Positions 13,588 through 26,816 are shown, counted from the stretch's first letter. The stretch is 64,000 nucleotides of DNA from Oreocharis arfaki (GCA_013398015.1 VZRR01012727.1:2285231-2349230); one strand, 5' to 3'. Translations and numbers: made by a program. Notes: generated by a model from the sequence alone, not told the origin.

Positions 13588-13748
13588 ATGATGGTGCTGG
13601 GTCAGACCACAGAGCCATGTCCTGGATCCAACAGTGATTACCAGTTGATCACCATGGAAATGCCTATGGAAGGGCCCTTTTTTAGGTCAGCTGAGGGTAA
13701 GAGTGGAAACTATCCCTAACACCAAGTGCTGCAATTTGCCTCAGCCCC
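13588..13748 (-). mobile_element. ancient CR1-like relic
   Basis: The run 'ctgggtcagacca' (13597-13609), then 'ccatgtcctggatccaacag' and 'gattaccagttgatc', follows the pattern of a CR1 3' end read in reverse ('...gggtcagacca..ggtccatctagcccagtatcctg..caacagtggccag...'), a repeat widespread in turtles and crocodilians. The match is gapped and decayed, so this would be an old insertion inherited from early sauropsids. The right-hand limit is a guess. An alternative is an unrelated old repeat sharing the same short motif. Confidence 0.5.
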
Positions 13749-16293
13749 CCATAAAGTATTGATAAGATTATTCACATAACTATGTTCTCCTCAAATTATT
13801 TGACAGATTATTAAAAAAAAAAACCAGCACTATAATGAACAGAATTTTGCCAGATTTTCTCAACTCGTCAAAGGGCGCTTCTGGACATGCAACCGGGCTT
13901 TTTTATGATGGAGTTTTGTCACAATTACTTTGTTGAACTTACAATAAAGCTAATCTTCTCCCAGATCCTCAACACCTCATCTTAAATCTAGAGACTCCTC
14001 AAACCAAAGCCCATCCCAAGTCAATTTAGTTGTTTTCACTCCATATCACACTTTATTGCCTCTAGCTTCTCTCTCAAGAACGACACAATGATGTGGAAGA
14101 AGCTGATTGCTGATACCTGAAAGAGCTGCCTCACTAGGGGTGGGATTTATTTCCATAACAGTCAGAGGACCATCAAGCAAGTATTTCAGCGTCCTTTACC
14201 CAAAGGAGGAGGACTACCAGAGGGTTGGATAAGAGAAAATTTTCATTTCAATATCAAAATATTTAACCCTAAACTAATGTGTCCTGTGCCAGACTTGTTC
14301 TTCCTCTCAGAACTGCACGTCACTGTGCATCATGGAAATGAAACAGCAGATGTTTCCAAATATAGAGCCAGAGTCATTGTGCTTTCAGCTGTCTTCCTGG
14401 GCTGTGGACATACATTATAATTGCAGGCAGAAAGCCTTCCAAAATACCTGACAAAATTGGGGAGGAGGTCTAAAATTTTAAATAATGAGTGTATTCAAAA
14501 TATTTATAGCTGATATTTGGAAGATGCAGAGTGGGGAAGGTGGAACTGTTAGTTACATCATTCCTGCAGCAAGCTCTTTCAGCTAAATCCCTGTAGAGAG
14601 TCCAGCTGGACGTCTGCAGAGGAATTTGACACTGACATCTCTGGTAGCCGTTCAGTGGGTGCTGGCTGATGAAAGATACTGAGTGCTTAGAGTAAGAATC
14701 CTGCTGAAAACCCGTGGCAGCTTTAAAAACAAAACCAGGTAGTGGTTTCCAAAAAGGAACAAAGTATATTGTGAACTTGATACTCCTCTCAATTTATAGT
14801 TGATCTTTAATCTGCGAACCCACCCACAAAACAATTGCTAGTTGATTTTCATTGTATGTCTTGCTGAAAGAGAAAAGGCAATTGGTGATCTGATGCACTT
14901 TCACTGTTAGAAATAGCTGTGCCATTTGGAAGTGGTGGAGGGAAGGTATGAGCTGGTTGTTTAGGACCATCTGTCCTCAACAAACACCATAAAAAATTAA
15001 TTTTAGTTAGAAGAATTTGTTTTAAAAGATAGGTATAAGTTATGTTTATCCTTTTTTTGGAATGGACAAAAACTAAGTTCTCTAAGATCCATGATGACAG
15101 TAACTAAAAAGAAAAATATTAGAATTGAAAATGAACCCAACCTCAGAATTTACATGGATACAAAACTCAACGTCCTTGGGATTTCCAAAATATATTGCTG
15201 TGTCTCTGAGCTACTATTTTCACCAGGTTTTGAAGTCAGATGAAAATCTCATTATTCCAATCCAAGGAGTGTAATCTCCTCACTTCCCAGTAGGACAAGA
15301 GCCACAAGGCGATACCTTTTACTGTATCCCAGAGCATACTGAGAAACATGCTGAATACTGGGAATGAATTTCAAGGTGTTCTTGTATAGAGACTGAAAAG
15401 ACACATTCAGAGTAATTATAACTGCAAAATGTGAATATCTTGTTGATGTTAGGTAATTTTGCAGACATAGTATACTGACAAAAAATCTGTGGAATGCTCA
15501 GGGTGAGAAAACAGCACCACTGTGGTGTGAAGGACTATAATCTCTTGCCATTTATGCATACGTCTGCTTATTTATCAAAATTAGATCTATTTCCTCTCAT
15601 TTGTAACTGTATTTGTTGATTTTAAATGAAATTTCAGAAACAGGAAAGCTTTCTGCTCTTTTGGGGTTTGTTGTGTTCATTCCACAATGAAGATTTAGTT
15701 TTTATTTAAACTGGATGGCCCAATATATTCAGTTCAGCTGCTAGATTGACTGTCACTGAGTTGTCAAATGCCTGTTATGAATAGTATACAGAAGGAGAAC
15801 AAGTTGACCTTGAACTTGCTAAATGTTTTATGAATACTACCCATTTCCAGAAAAATATGAATTTGTTTTCCAGATTTGCTCTTTTTACTTTCCTTAAGGC
15901 CGTTCTCAGTAACAAATGCCTTTCATCTTACTGAGCTTCTTGTTACATGGAAGGTTTGGGAAGGAGAAAACAACATTCTAATGATGAATTTAATACTTGT
16001 GGATTGTAGAGGATTGATTATATTGCAGACTAAATTTCTGGACTTAGCCAAAGGCTATCGAGAATATTGTGGCTATAATGCCAGCCTTGCTTCCTAAAAC
16101 CTGTCGAATTCTGGTTTATGGTTTTCCATTGCCAGGCTTATTTGGTCTTGGTGACTTTTCTCTTAATTACTATTTTCATTGCTAAGCAGAGTCGGTGATG
16201 CTATTTAAACAGAATAAATAAAAACAATCATGGTGTTGATCTGTCCAGCTCCCACAAACCCAGGCCTTGTTTCCAAAGATAAGAACGTGACCT

Positions 16294-16309
16294 TAGCGCC
16301 TCCAGCTGG
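16294..16309 (-). promoter_or_regulatory. CTCF-like motif
   Basis: On the minus strand this reads CCAGCTGGAGGCGCTA, close to the CTCF core (CCAsyAGrkGGCGCTA), with the GGCGCTA end intact and two departures in the middle. It sits in a small G+C-richer, CpG-containing patch at 16285-16345 within AT-rich DNA. Confidence 0.35.
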
Positions 16310-19031
16310 TGTTGGAAACACGGAATCCTCGTGCGTGCACCAAAGAACACGATGGGAAAGGGGGGCAGTTAGTGCTATGGGATCCAGGTTGTAACCAGCA
16401 GAGAAGCACTCTAAACAGAATTAATTTAACACACTATGTTCAGTACTGGATTTTGATCAAATACTTCAAAAGTAAAAAAATAGCAGTTAATTCACTCTGC
16501 CATGAAATACATTGGTTCATTTTCAAAAGCTACTTTCAGCTCTTTCAGAATTTGTGGGCAAAGTGGTTTCTAGCTAATACATAGTTTTAAATGCTGTTTT
16601 GAAAGCCTCTTGCATGATAGAGTTCATAGCAACAGCTTCTGCTACTGCTTTAAGAGCACAATAAGGTTTAATAAGAAGGATGCACTTCAGTTCATAGATT
16701 GCATGTTTTCTGCTTTACTTTATTTGTCATAATCTTTACTTATGCTTAGTTTAAAAAAAAAAATCAGAAATAAAAAAGCCAGCGACCAGTATTGATCTTC
16801 TCTACTCCACAGCAGGTTCCCCTGATCTGGATCGAACCTGTCTCTGTCAGTAACGGCTTTTTCAGGAGACAGTTCTATTTAAAATGTTTCACAGGGCATC
16901 TAGTTATTTGTTCATTTGTCAGGAATGGTGGAAGAGACTATAATAGACAAGCAGCCTCAGCTGGCTGCTGGATGTAAGACTAGATCCAGTCATATCACAA
17001 AGACAGAATGAGTATATACTTTCTGCGCTCTGTGGAAAATAGATTTATGGTACATCTTGACCCAAGACTTATTAAAAAACCCATTATCAATATTAATTGA
17101 AATTTAAAATGTCCTTAGGAATTTCATTGCAAACATTTTTACTCTGATATTGGTTTTGATTTTAAGAATGAGAGGTGAGTGGGATGGGCGGCAGTATGGT
17201 ACACAGGGCAGCTATCAATTCCACGCTGCAAGATCTGTTTTCCAGTTGAATGTAAACAGAAATGCTTTCCTGCAGATCATGTCCCCCATCATCTGTACCA
17301 CACGCTCATGCAAAGCTGAGAAAAGGACAGCCTCTTATGACAATCTTGTTTGTATAATGAAAGCTATCTTGGTCTTCGTGGTTTTCAAAGAGCTTCATCT
17401 GAAGGAGAGCTTCAATGAACACTGATACACAAAATATGTATTCAATGTCATTGAATGTGAGGCACAAGTGTAGTCCGGACCATCCAGTGTCATTTGCAAT
17501 ATCAAAGACCACTGATGTCACTTAGAGAGGCAGTTGGAGTGCCCATCCTACGTTAGACATGGTGAGAAGAAACCCGAGACCTGTTCCTTTTCTTCTGACA
17601 CACTTACAAGACAAACACATGCTCCATTAAAAATAACACAGCACTGCTCTGATATGTTTCCCTCCCAAGTGTCTGACTTAAAAATATGCCTCAGTTCACA
17701 GTGTTATGCTTATTAAGATATAATATTACTGCTCTGCAATGAGCCACTTCAGAGAACACAGCGGGGAAGCTGGCTCCCATTGTGCTAAAGAGGGCAGCCC
17801 CTTCAAACTCAGCACCGGAGATAAACATTCTCTGCTTGCAACACTCTCTCTTCTTCCATCCAGAGTTTATTTTTGCTCATTTTTTCCTTCTCTTTTTCTT
17901 GTTTTGTTATTTTCTTGAGTCATGTTGGTTCCACCTCTGAAAAGCTGTAGTGACATAATTGACACTACAGCAGCTGAGGCTGAGAGCACTAGAAAGCAGC
18001 GTGTTACATTTTCTTTGCACAGGTCACTGAGCATCCAGTATGATTTTAGCACATCTTGTTGTGGAGGGCTTTTAATGCTAATTTGTTACTATTATTTAAG
18101 AATAGTCTGCTGATGGGGACACTACCAGCATGCTGTCTAAACATTAGATATTATTTTGACCTTGCTTTATTCCTGCAGTAAAACCTGATCACAGGTGGGA
18201 AATGCAGGCTGTTTTTCACACATTAACCAACAATAGGGGCAACCCAGATCTTAACTGCACATGGAGGGTGAATGTATGGAAATGATGGAGGGTTTTTTTC
18301 TTCTTTTTTTGGTCTATATAAAAAGACTTAGGTGGCACTGATTTTTTGCATTAAAAATAATACATCAAATATAAGGTGTAAATAATGCAGAATGCCACTG
18401 CACCTGTGGGGCACATACAATGCTTCCAGTTGAAACAATAAAAATGTGGAAGCAATTAGAAATACGACTCCAAAAGGAGAAGATTATAAAATTATTCTGC
18501 TCTGTATCTTAGCAGTAAAGACAGTTTAGCTGGATTTGTTGCACAGATTTTTGAATGAACAGGTATAGGAGCACAGTATATCCTGGTTTAGGAGTGGCAG
18601 GTCACCAGTTTTCCCCCAGCAGGTTCACTGTCCCAGAGATTCCTCACTGAAATTACCAGTGAACAGCCTGACCCCAGGGACAGGACTGCTGTCATGTGGC
18701 AGTGGCTGGGAATATTTCACATACTTAGCACTTATGCATACAACAGCTCTTCTTAATTGTTTTTCCTTCAAAATTTCTGCAGAAGAGCAATTCAATGAGG
18801 CTGGTTAAAGTGTTACAGGTTTTAGTGATTCTCTGGGTGTTTTAAAGACTTTATGTTTCTGCAAATTTAAGTATCAGTATAAACAGGTTTTTTCAGAGCT
18901 GAAAGTTTGTCATGAATTGATAATATTTATAATCTTCCTCCTTTAGTACAGTTTGATCAATGTAACTGTTCTTGCTCACAGCCTAAAGTACTATTGCCAC
19001 TGAGAGCCTCTGTTTGGGATAATGACCATTT

Positions 19032-19076
19032 ATGAACGATCTTCCATTATGGGAATGAACTTCCATTATGAACTAG
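19032..19076 (+). repeat. imperfect two-copy tandem duplication
   Basis: CTTCCATTATG occurs at 19041-19051 and 19060-19070, each preceded by ATGAAC (the first with a GAT insert) and the second followed by another TATGAAC. The unit is about 19-22 bases. It looks like a small local duplication rather than a transposon. Confidence 0.7.
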
Positions 19077-19966
19077 AGCAGCTGAAGATTTGTCATGGGT
19101 ATTTCACTTCTTCCTAAATACAATTTCCCATCTCATCTGAGCAGGGGCTTCAGTTTCAACCTCTGCTTGAGCCACATTTTTGAGCTGAAGTTTTTTCAAA
19201 AAATGCTGCCCATGTTTCCACTGGTAACATGATGCACATCTCGTGCATCTGTTTCTCTCAAAAAAACCTGCAGCCCCCTAGCCTAACACCAACATATTGA
19301 TGCTTCATATCAGATATTGCGAAAGTTACTGCAAATTATCATGTGTCCATCTAGTCCTTTAGTCTTGCTCATACAAATAAGGGGTTCTTTGGGCTGCTGC
19401 TCTAAGAATTCACACAAGGAATCGTCACATGAACTCGTGTGCTGGGGGCAAAGCACTTCATACTTGGCCTGAGTCACCTCATGTATATCAAACCACCCAT
19501 TCTCAGAATAAAAATAACAATTAGATGAAGAGAAGTTGAGACTAGTTCAACTCTGCTAAGGCAATGCTCATTCTGGAGACCAGACCAAGGTAAACAAGCA
19601 GAAAGGGAAGTCTTTCCCCAAGATCAGAAGAGAGTCTGAAACAAGAGACATCCTTCATCTGCTGGGACCTACAGAACTACCTCTTAGTACTGCTCTGGGC
19701 TCTGCCAGCATGTCACTGTACCTACAAAATAAAGTGGTAGTGTCTGGTAGTCCATCTGACTGAATATCCCAAAATATTGCCTGGTAAGCCAAGAGGGAAA
19801 GAGAAGTTTCCGGGCAAGATTTAAGAACACAAATTACAAGGAGAAAGTGCCTTCTTGGACCGCCAGGAAAAGAGAAGAGGCTGTGACTTGGACAGCACAG
19901 GCTGTGCAAGCAGATGGGAGATCTGGAAAACTGTGATGAAAGTGAAAAGGTGTTTCAGTGCATTTT

Positions 19967-19982
19967 AAAAAAAAAAAAAAAA
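19967..19982 (+). repeat. poly(A) run, 16 bases
   Basis: Sixteen consecutive A. No retroposed gene body is recognised upstream and no target-site duplication is evident, so it is called a simple run rather than a retrocopy tail. Confidence 0.9.
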
Positions 19983-21224
19983 GTTGAAATTTTTAATAAA
20001 AAAATACAACAGAAGAGAGGGGATGCATAATAATGTCATGCTGAGGAAACAGCCAAACCTCTGCAGGCTGACAAGTACATTTAGGAAGTCCAAAGGGGTG
20101 TAATTTTGTCTGCCACAAAAGGAAGCAGTAAGAATATGACTGGAAATTTGAAGAAAGGCAAGGGTTAAGTGTAAGCAAAAAGCCCAGTAATACCTGGGAG
20201 ATACTCGTGTGCAGGTGTCTGACAAGCCCATTTCAGATCATCCTTATGAAGTTCTCAATGGCTAAAGGACACTCAAAGAGTAAGGAGCACCTAAATATTG
20301 TCTCTTTTATCACAAGGACCACAATGATTTACAACCACTTTAAAATTCAGTATTTCAAATTAATTTACTAAGGCCAAGGTTAAATCCTTTATACTGAATA
20401 TTTGTACAACTAGGCAACATTTTTCTCTGGAAAGGATGAAAGTGCCACACAAGGCCTTAAACATTTTTTTGTCTGTAAACCATCTCAGATATTCAGTCAG
20501 TAGGCTTGATCAGTAAGTAACTTTTCCAGAGCTCTAAAAATCCTGGAAGAATCTTTGCTCTGAGGTCTATTTCCTTTTGCCTAGAAATATATGCAGAAGG
20601 CTGGTCCAGAATAAATCTGATTATTTATATCATAAATAGATATCTGATTTTTGTCTTGAAATATAAATAATCAGTTTTTGAAAAACTGTTTTTATAGGGA
20701 ATAAAAATATCCCCAAGAGGTATGCAGATACATTAGCGTATGCACGTTCCTTTATTTTATTTCAGAGTGAAAATGTAGCTATATACCAGACACCCATTAT
20801 ACAAGCATGTGCAGACCTGAGAGTGTGGAACCACTCTTCCTCCTTAAAAAAATCATTCCAAGAGTTTTTAATTGTACTTCATCTGCCTAGAGAAGCTGAA
20901 AATTAGAAACCACAAAAAGATTGAGCAAAGTCTAGTGAATTGGAGGGATAGTGGAGGCCAGAGGGTAGGAAAAAAATGTTATTTTCTATTTCTCAGTGGT
21001 AAAAGTCCTGATAAGGTGGATGTTTGTTTACATTCCTCAGACATGCCCTCTGTCTAACATTGTGAGTCTTCAGCAAGCACGAGCACTGATACACAATTAG
21101 AAAGCTGAATAGATGCCTGTTGTAAGTACAAATATCTGCCATTTGGATTTTAGCAATTTCAAACAGTAGAAATTAATCTGATGAGAAAGGGAAAAGGTGA
21201 ATTTTTATGCTGCAATTGTCTCAG

Positions 21225-21300
21225 GAGGCAAGGAAGTAGAAGTGTTTGTGATCTCAAAGGCAAATTGGATGACATTTTGAAAGATATCTATAAAACCAAG
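21225..21300 (+). other. candidate internal coding exon (unproven)
   Basis: This 76-base stretch is bounded by the acceptor 'gcaattgtctcag' (ending 21224) and the donor AAG|GTAATG (21298-21306). Only one frame is open; its residues include the amphipathic run GKLDDILKDIYKTK, which could form a short helix. It needs two bases from an upstream exon and ends exactly on a codon boundary. The next candidate exon (21411) starts on a codon boundary after a 110-base gap, a normal size for a small avian intron. No family is recognised, and upstream partners are uncertain. Confidence 0.17.
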
Positions 21301-21410
21301 GTAATGATTGATAGAGATGGCAGTGAATTTTTCCTCAGAGCAATTAAAACTTCAGGGGTTTTGCTTTTTTTTTTCCTCATTTGCTTACCTATCATTCAAA
21401 TCTTTAACAG

Positions 21411-21575
21411 ACAATAAGAAAAACTTCATATGAAAGATTCTGCTTTCGTATCACTGCAAGGAGTGCCGGAGACACTTCTAGATCAGATTCAGCGGCGCAT
21501 AAAGAGAATTTTCCAGTTAAAAGTAAGGCAAAAGGAAATCAGGATCATAGCGTGTCCTCTTCCCTGTCATGCTGA
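21411..21575 (+). other. candidate terminal coding exon (unproven)
   Basis: Following the acceptor 'tcaaatctttaacag' with a T-rich tract (ends 21410), a frame of 54 codons runs to TGA at 21573-21575. The predicted residues are hydrophilic and Ser/Lys-rich (for example SYERFCFRITARS and AAHKENFPVKSK) and end in Cys. The stretch 21440-21500 carries at least four CpGs, unusual for this CpG-poor neighbourhood and compatible with constraint. A polyadenylation hexamer AATAAA lies at 22412-22417. It is in phase with 21225-21300. No homologue is recognised; the model could be accidental. Confidence 0.2.
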
Positions 21576-22492
21576 TGGTTACTTGGCACACTGATATATG
21601 TTTACCCACAGCTGCCTACCCCAGTTTGCCCACAATGGCTGCCTTGACACGAAGATTCACTTGGCAGATGTTTACTTGCATCACCTTCAGGACCCCAGTG
21701 AGTTACCTTGACTGAAAGTCAAGCCAAAAAGATTCAGTGTTTGCCCCTTTCAGGTCCCATTCTGTCTCCTCAGCAGCAAACTACTCCACTCAGTTCAAAA
21801 ATCAATTTAGTTGCAAGGTCATATGGAAATACCTCACGGTATGAAAAGCTTGCCTCTGTCTTAGCAGAGGCCTTTGGATTAAGCAGGCAATTGACCACCT
21901 AAAAGCTTTGGCCATACTTCACATGCAAAGAACTTTGTGTCCATCTCCTGAGCAGCCAGAGCATAAAACTTCCAAAACTCCACGTCGTAATCAATCAAGC
22001 TCAGAGGACATGGCCGCTCTTGGCACTCCAGCTGGTTTTGCTCCCAGTGCATTTGCTGCAGTTCACTAGCAAAGTATGACAACTCTCATGGGAAAAGTGC
22101 TGAGTATAAAATTGTCTTTGCATATGCACAGAACAGTTCAGAGGATGCTATGAGTAAGAGAAAGAGAGTTCAGGTTTTTGGAGGTTTTTATCATTTGCAT
22201 TCCTTACATTGGTTGGAAGCTTGGTTTGGAGGTCAGGTGTCCTCCCCTAAATTAGCCAGTTGTTTTACTTCTTGTTTATTCCTTGTATTTTCCAAATTAT
22301 GAATAATTGTGAAGCTGATCTACAGTGATGATTTGTCAAAACATAATCACATGACACAACACAGGCCAGGTTTTAATTGTGCTTTAACTGGAGCCCTTGC
22401 AGCCTTAAAAAAATAAAGCACAGATTTTTTTCACTTGCAACCATGAGCTGCAGACATAAGTGGCCCTGTGATGAGCTATCAGTGGGGAAGGC

Positions 22493-22505
22493 CCACCAGA
22501 TGGGA
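22493..22505 (+). promoter_or_regulatory. CTCF-like motif
   Basis: CCACCAGATGGGA matches the CTCF core CCAsyAGrkGGCr except for G in place of C at the twelfth base. This is motif evidence only. Confidence 0.25.
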
Positions 22506-23192
22506 GGAATGAAACAAAAATTTTGTTTATTTCTGCAATCAAGCCAGAGTGAGCTGAAAATCCTGAACAAAAAACTTTCCACATAACTTTTACACAAAGA
22601 TCAGAGACTTTTTCTTGGGATGTACCACTTGGGAATTTGTGTTCCTTGTTCCTACCACAGTTGTATAATTTTAACATCCCACAGAGCTGACAGACTTTGA
22701 CGCTAACAACTGTGCAGGGAGTAAAACAGATTTACAAGTGGCAGTGACCTTTTCATCAAGGGAAGTAAAGTAGACTCAAATCCACCGTACCCCCGACTCA
22801 CAGTCCTGACAACATCATTCAACATACAGTAGGAAAAGCACTTCAGCAAAAGTTTATGAAAGTGACATTGACACAGCACAGGACATTAAATTGATCCCAC
22901 CAACATGCTGGGAGTTTTAAGTAGCATCTCTTTCTTTTTTTTCCATTGAGATTTGAAGTATTTTCTGCTTTAATAGTTTAGTATCATCTGTTACTCAAAC
23001 AATTAAAATACACCAGCACCTTTTTAATGACAAATGCATACATATTTTGACCATCCTTGTAGTAAAAAGACTGATAAATAAGGATTAAACTAACCCATAA
23101 CTGAATGTTCCTACCAGCATTTCTTTGTGCTCATCTTAGACACCCACAACGCTGTGCTGCCTGGACAGGGCTTATTCACTATCTTGGATCTT

Positions 23193-23206
23193 GTTACCCT
23201 AGCAAC
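23193..23206 (+). promoter_or_regulatory. RFX X-box-like motif
   Basis: GTTACCCTAGCAAC fits the RFX X-box consensus (GTNRCC, 0-3 bases, RGYAAC) with no mismatch. RFX factors bind such imperfect palindromes, often in promoters and enhancers of ciliary genes. Whether this copy is bound is unknown; no promoter is identified nearby. Confidence 0.4.
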
Positions 23207-26200
23207 TAATAGCCAAGCTGGCTTCAAAAAAAGTAATAGAGTGGCCTCTCTGATTTTTAAAGGAAATTGACTATTTTAAACCCAGTGAATGCATGTTTTA
23301 ATTGCACTCTTCATGGCTGAGAATCTCTCCCTCAGCATTTCTTCACAGGTAATAAGAGTTTTATTCATCTATGTGGTTTGATGTATAGATACAGTAAAGC
23401 AAAACTCCTCCTGACAGACACTTAAGCATAGTTGATTCGTTTTTAGGCACCTAAAAGCCAAAAATTACATCTGCATTTGTTTATGCAGAATCTCAGCAAT
23501 TTCATTGTGATTTAAAATAAGGCTATTATTTTAAACTTCTGTAAGAGTAGAAACAGTTTACTAGGAAGCATTTTACAAGTACTTTTAGGAAATACACTCC
23601 ATCTTCAGAAAAAAGAAAATTGTTGGACAAATTTATGGTAAAGCAAATTCTTCCTATAGATCAAGCCCTCGAGGGGCATTAACAACCCTGAAGGGACCAA
23701 AGTGCAGAAGATGGCATAGCTGACACAGAGAGAGGAGTCAGCAAGAGAGCTGAGCAGGGCTGGAAGGAAATGGAACACTTTAACATTACATCCCGGTCAT
23801 ACCAAGGTCCATTGACCCTCTACGCATTCCAGATAATTAATTTACAACACATTAAACCTCTGTGTGAAGAGGGATGTTATGCATCAATTGCATAGGAATA
23901 AGAAGTGCTATTGATTTAAGATTTCTATTGTATCATGCACTGACAGCAAGAAACAATCTAGTGGTGTTTTAAAGACAAAAAAACTCTTTTCTGAAGGACA
24001 AGTTTGCTAAATAAGTGCACTTTACACTACATTTAACTGAAGTATTGTTGACACCCGAAAATAAATGCTGTTAGGAAAGAAACTCTCAGCATAATTAGGA
24101 GAATATGGCGTGACTGGATAGTATTGGCATTCACTCTAGGAAACAAATACTTTGAGGTGATAATGCTCTCTTTTACAGTAAGAGTTTAAAATAGAAAAAC
24201 ACATTGACAAATATTATTTAATGAATAAAATATGAGTGAACCTGTTCCATTAATACAGGATGATGTCTAATGAGATTCAAGCCCATTTGCCTCATGGAAT
24301 CGTTGTGTGCTTAACATGTAAAAGAAGCAGACTCTCGCAGACCAGCAAAGTTAGATTCATGAACATCAGAACCAATTTCATTTACAGGGGTTTGTTTTCT
24401 TCAAATTACAATTTTCAGATGACAGTTCAGAAAATTCAGAAGTTCTGGTGAAACTTCTGTACTGCTTAGCACTTCTTACTGCAGATTAGCTTCCCAGGAA
24501 CACAGGACGCTGAGAAAATCTGCCCTGTATCACTCACAACTTTCAGCAACTATTTGAAGTTCATTTAAGACTAGGAAGTTAGGAGGTTTCAATCAGGCTA
24601 CATGTAAAATACTCTCATGCAAAAAGATTCAAGAAATTCAATTTCAGGCAAGCAGTACAAAAAGAGACAGAAAACACAGAGAAGCCTTTAACTGATCTGA
24701 ACTACAATAAACCTCACAATACGGAGGGAAGTGTCATCTGGCTGCTAGAACGCTGGATGGTGTTCTGCATTTCGTATAAAACACTTGGAAAGAGTGTATC
24801 AAAGATCTAAAATAAAGCCTGGGAATTTTGCAAGCAAGCAAAGCTACTCCAGCCAGATTGAAAACAATATGGGAGCATCCCAAACATAGCAGAGAAGTCA
24901 AAGCATTACAAGACTCAAATAGAAAAGTGTGAAGAATGTGAGCTATAAAAGCAGGAGAGCGCCCAAATAACTCCAGATGAACTCAGGAAAAGTGACCAAT
25001 AGCACAAACTATGAAAATCTGTGTGTTCAAGTTTAAGAACAGCAATTTACATTTCTCTGCAAGAGTTTCTGGACACCTGCACGGATACACAGTATTGGCA
25101 AAGTGGATGGCAGTGGCAGTATTAGATCCAGACCCCTTTGTAAAACCAAACCACACAGAGACACAAAGAAATGATAGCTTGAAAGCCAGCCATGAACGCA
25201 CAAACAATATGATGACAGCAACACAGAGACCACTGATGCAATAAAGGCTGCAGCCATCAGTAGGTAACTTAAACTGATCAAAGAATTCACTTAAAAGAAA
25301 GATAAACTTTTCTTCAGCATTAAAGTTGGCTATTTAGGTACTTCTGCAAGAAATATGTAGTAGTTTCTCACAATAGTACTGTCAAAACTGAAGTCAAGTG
25401 TAGCATTTATCATGGATACTAATAAAAAATTTCATGTCAGTGCTCTCAAAGACTGAAGAGGACCTTTGGCCTTAGTCTACATGTGTAAAAAGTTATGTAT
25501 CTGATTTATGGAAAGTTTATGTTAACTGAAACTAGCTATAAAATACTTACTGCCATTCTCAAAAGGAACCTAACAAGCACAATTATCTCACCCTCTCTTG
25601 AAACTGCGTAGATTATTTCTCAATTATAGTTGATTTAAAAAAAAATTTAAGTAAAATTTGGTGCCTGCAGGTGCATATACTGGATCCTTTGATACAAGCC
25701 CAGTGGAGCAATGTACTATCCCTTCAATGACTCTTGAATCCATCTGACATTTATTGCTTCTTCAACCATTTCTAGTCCCAGACAAGGGTCTCAAATGTCA
25801 GAGAAAAATCAGGGTATGACCTTAGGCTGCTGTGCTCACCACTCTCTTGAGGTGCCCCATATGAACACCCTTCAGCTGGGCTGCAGGCACCTGTCAGTCC
25901 CTTTCCATTCGTGCCACTGACCAGCTCTGCAATACCTCGTGTGAGTGATTGCCAGAGACTTTCCACAGCAAACCGTGCTCTTCCCCAGCCTTAGGATCAC
26001 ACCATCAGCTAGAGCAACAGCAACCAAAAACCAGCCCTGGCAGTTCCCTAATGAAAAGAATTATTTCCTAATACCCATGCCAAGATCAGCCACGCACATA
26101 CAAATAAAATGCAAACTACCAATCACAGGAATGAAGGGGATATTACAGGTGTGACTCCTCTATAATCTACCTGAATTTTCTTAAAACATGTGTGTGTTTC

Positions 26201-26816
26201 TAGGAGTGGTACAGGCTAAAGGGGAGAAAGCTCCTGTTTTGCAGCTCTGGTAGGTCCAGTCTTGACTCTAACTCAGCAACACAGCAACCTCCTCTCCCAA
26301 AAGACTTCTTGACCCATCATTGAAATTTTTCACGTAGGTACATCACATTTTCCTTTCTGCACACATTGTGACATCCCCAGGATTTATATGATGTAATAAC
26401 CAAACTATTATTCATCCAGAGCAACTAAACATTCACAGTGCAGAAGACAAAAACTGATTTTAAAAATTAATTACTTTGGCTAGATATTTTACTGAAATTC
26501 TACTGAAGTCACTTGTTTTTCATTCAAAAAAAAAATTCTTTGACATTAGAATTTGAAACATAACATTCAATGATAATTATTATCTAGAAAAGTAATTTTT
26601 AAAAATGTAACCATCATTAAAATTGTAATGAAATGAAGGGCAAGTCTATTGCTATTATAGAATCAGAAGGAAAACAAAAGTATCTAATCATCTGAGATTC
26701 CATCAGGTCATATAAATATGCTACAACATTAAAGATTTCAGAATACAAAGTAATAACTCAGTACTTCCCTGGAGCAAACTATAGCCTAAATTTTTTTTCA
26801 GGGGGTAACTGGGGGG

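Larger units (their letters stand above)
13749..21224. other. non-coding stretch
   Basis: Mostly unique AT-rich DNA with one CTCF-like motif (16294), a small tandem duplication (19032) and a poly(A) run (19967). A weak exon-like stretch occurs at 20891-20964. No transposon or RNA gene is recognised. Confidence 0.6.

Noticed and set aside
19967..19982. Poly(A) run as the tail of a processed pseudogene
   Set aside because: No coding or transcript-like sequence and no target-site duplication are found upstream; the same holds for the runs at 38712 and 47911.
20891..20964. Plus-strand exon-like segment with a good acceptor ('gtacttcatctgcctag')
   Set aside because: The donor (AGG|GTAGGA) is weak, and its end phase does not fit the next candidate exon at 21225.
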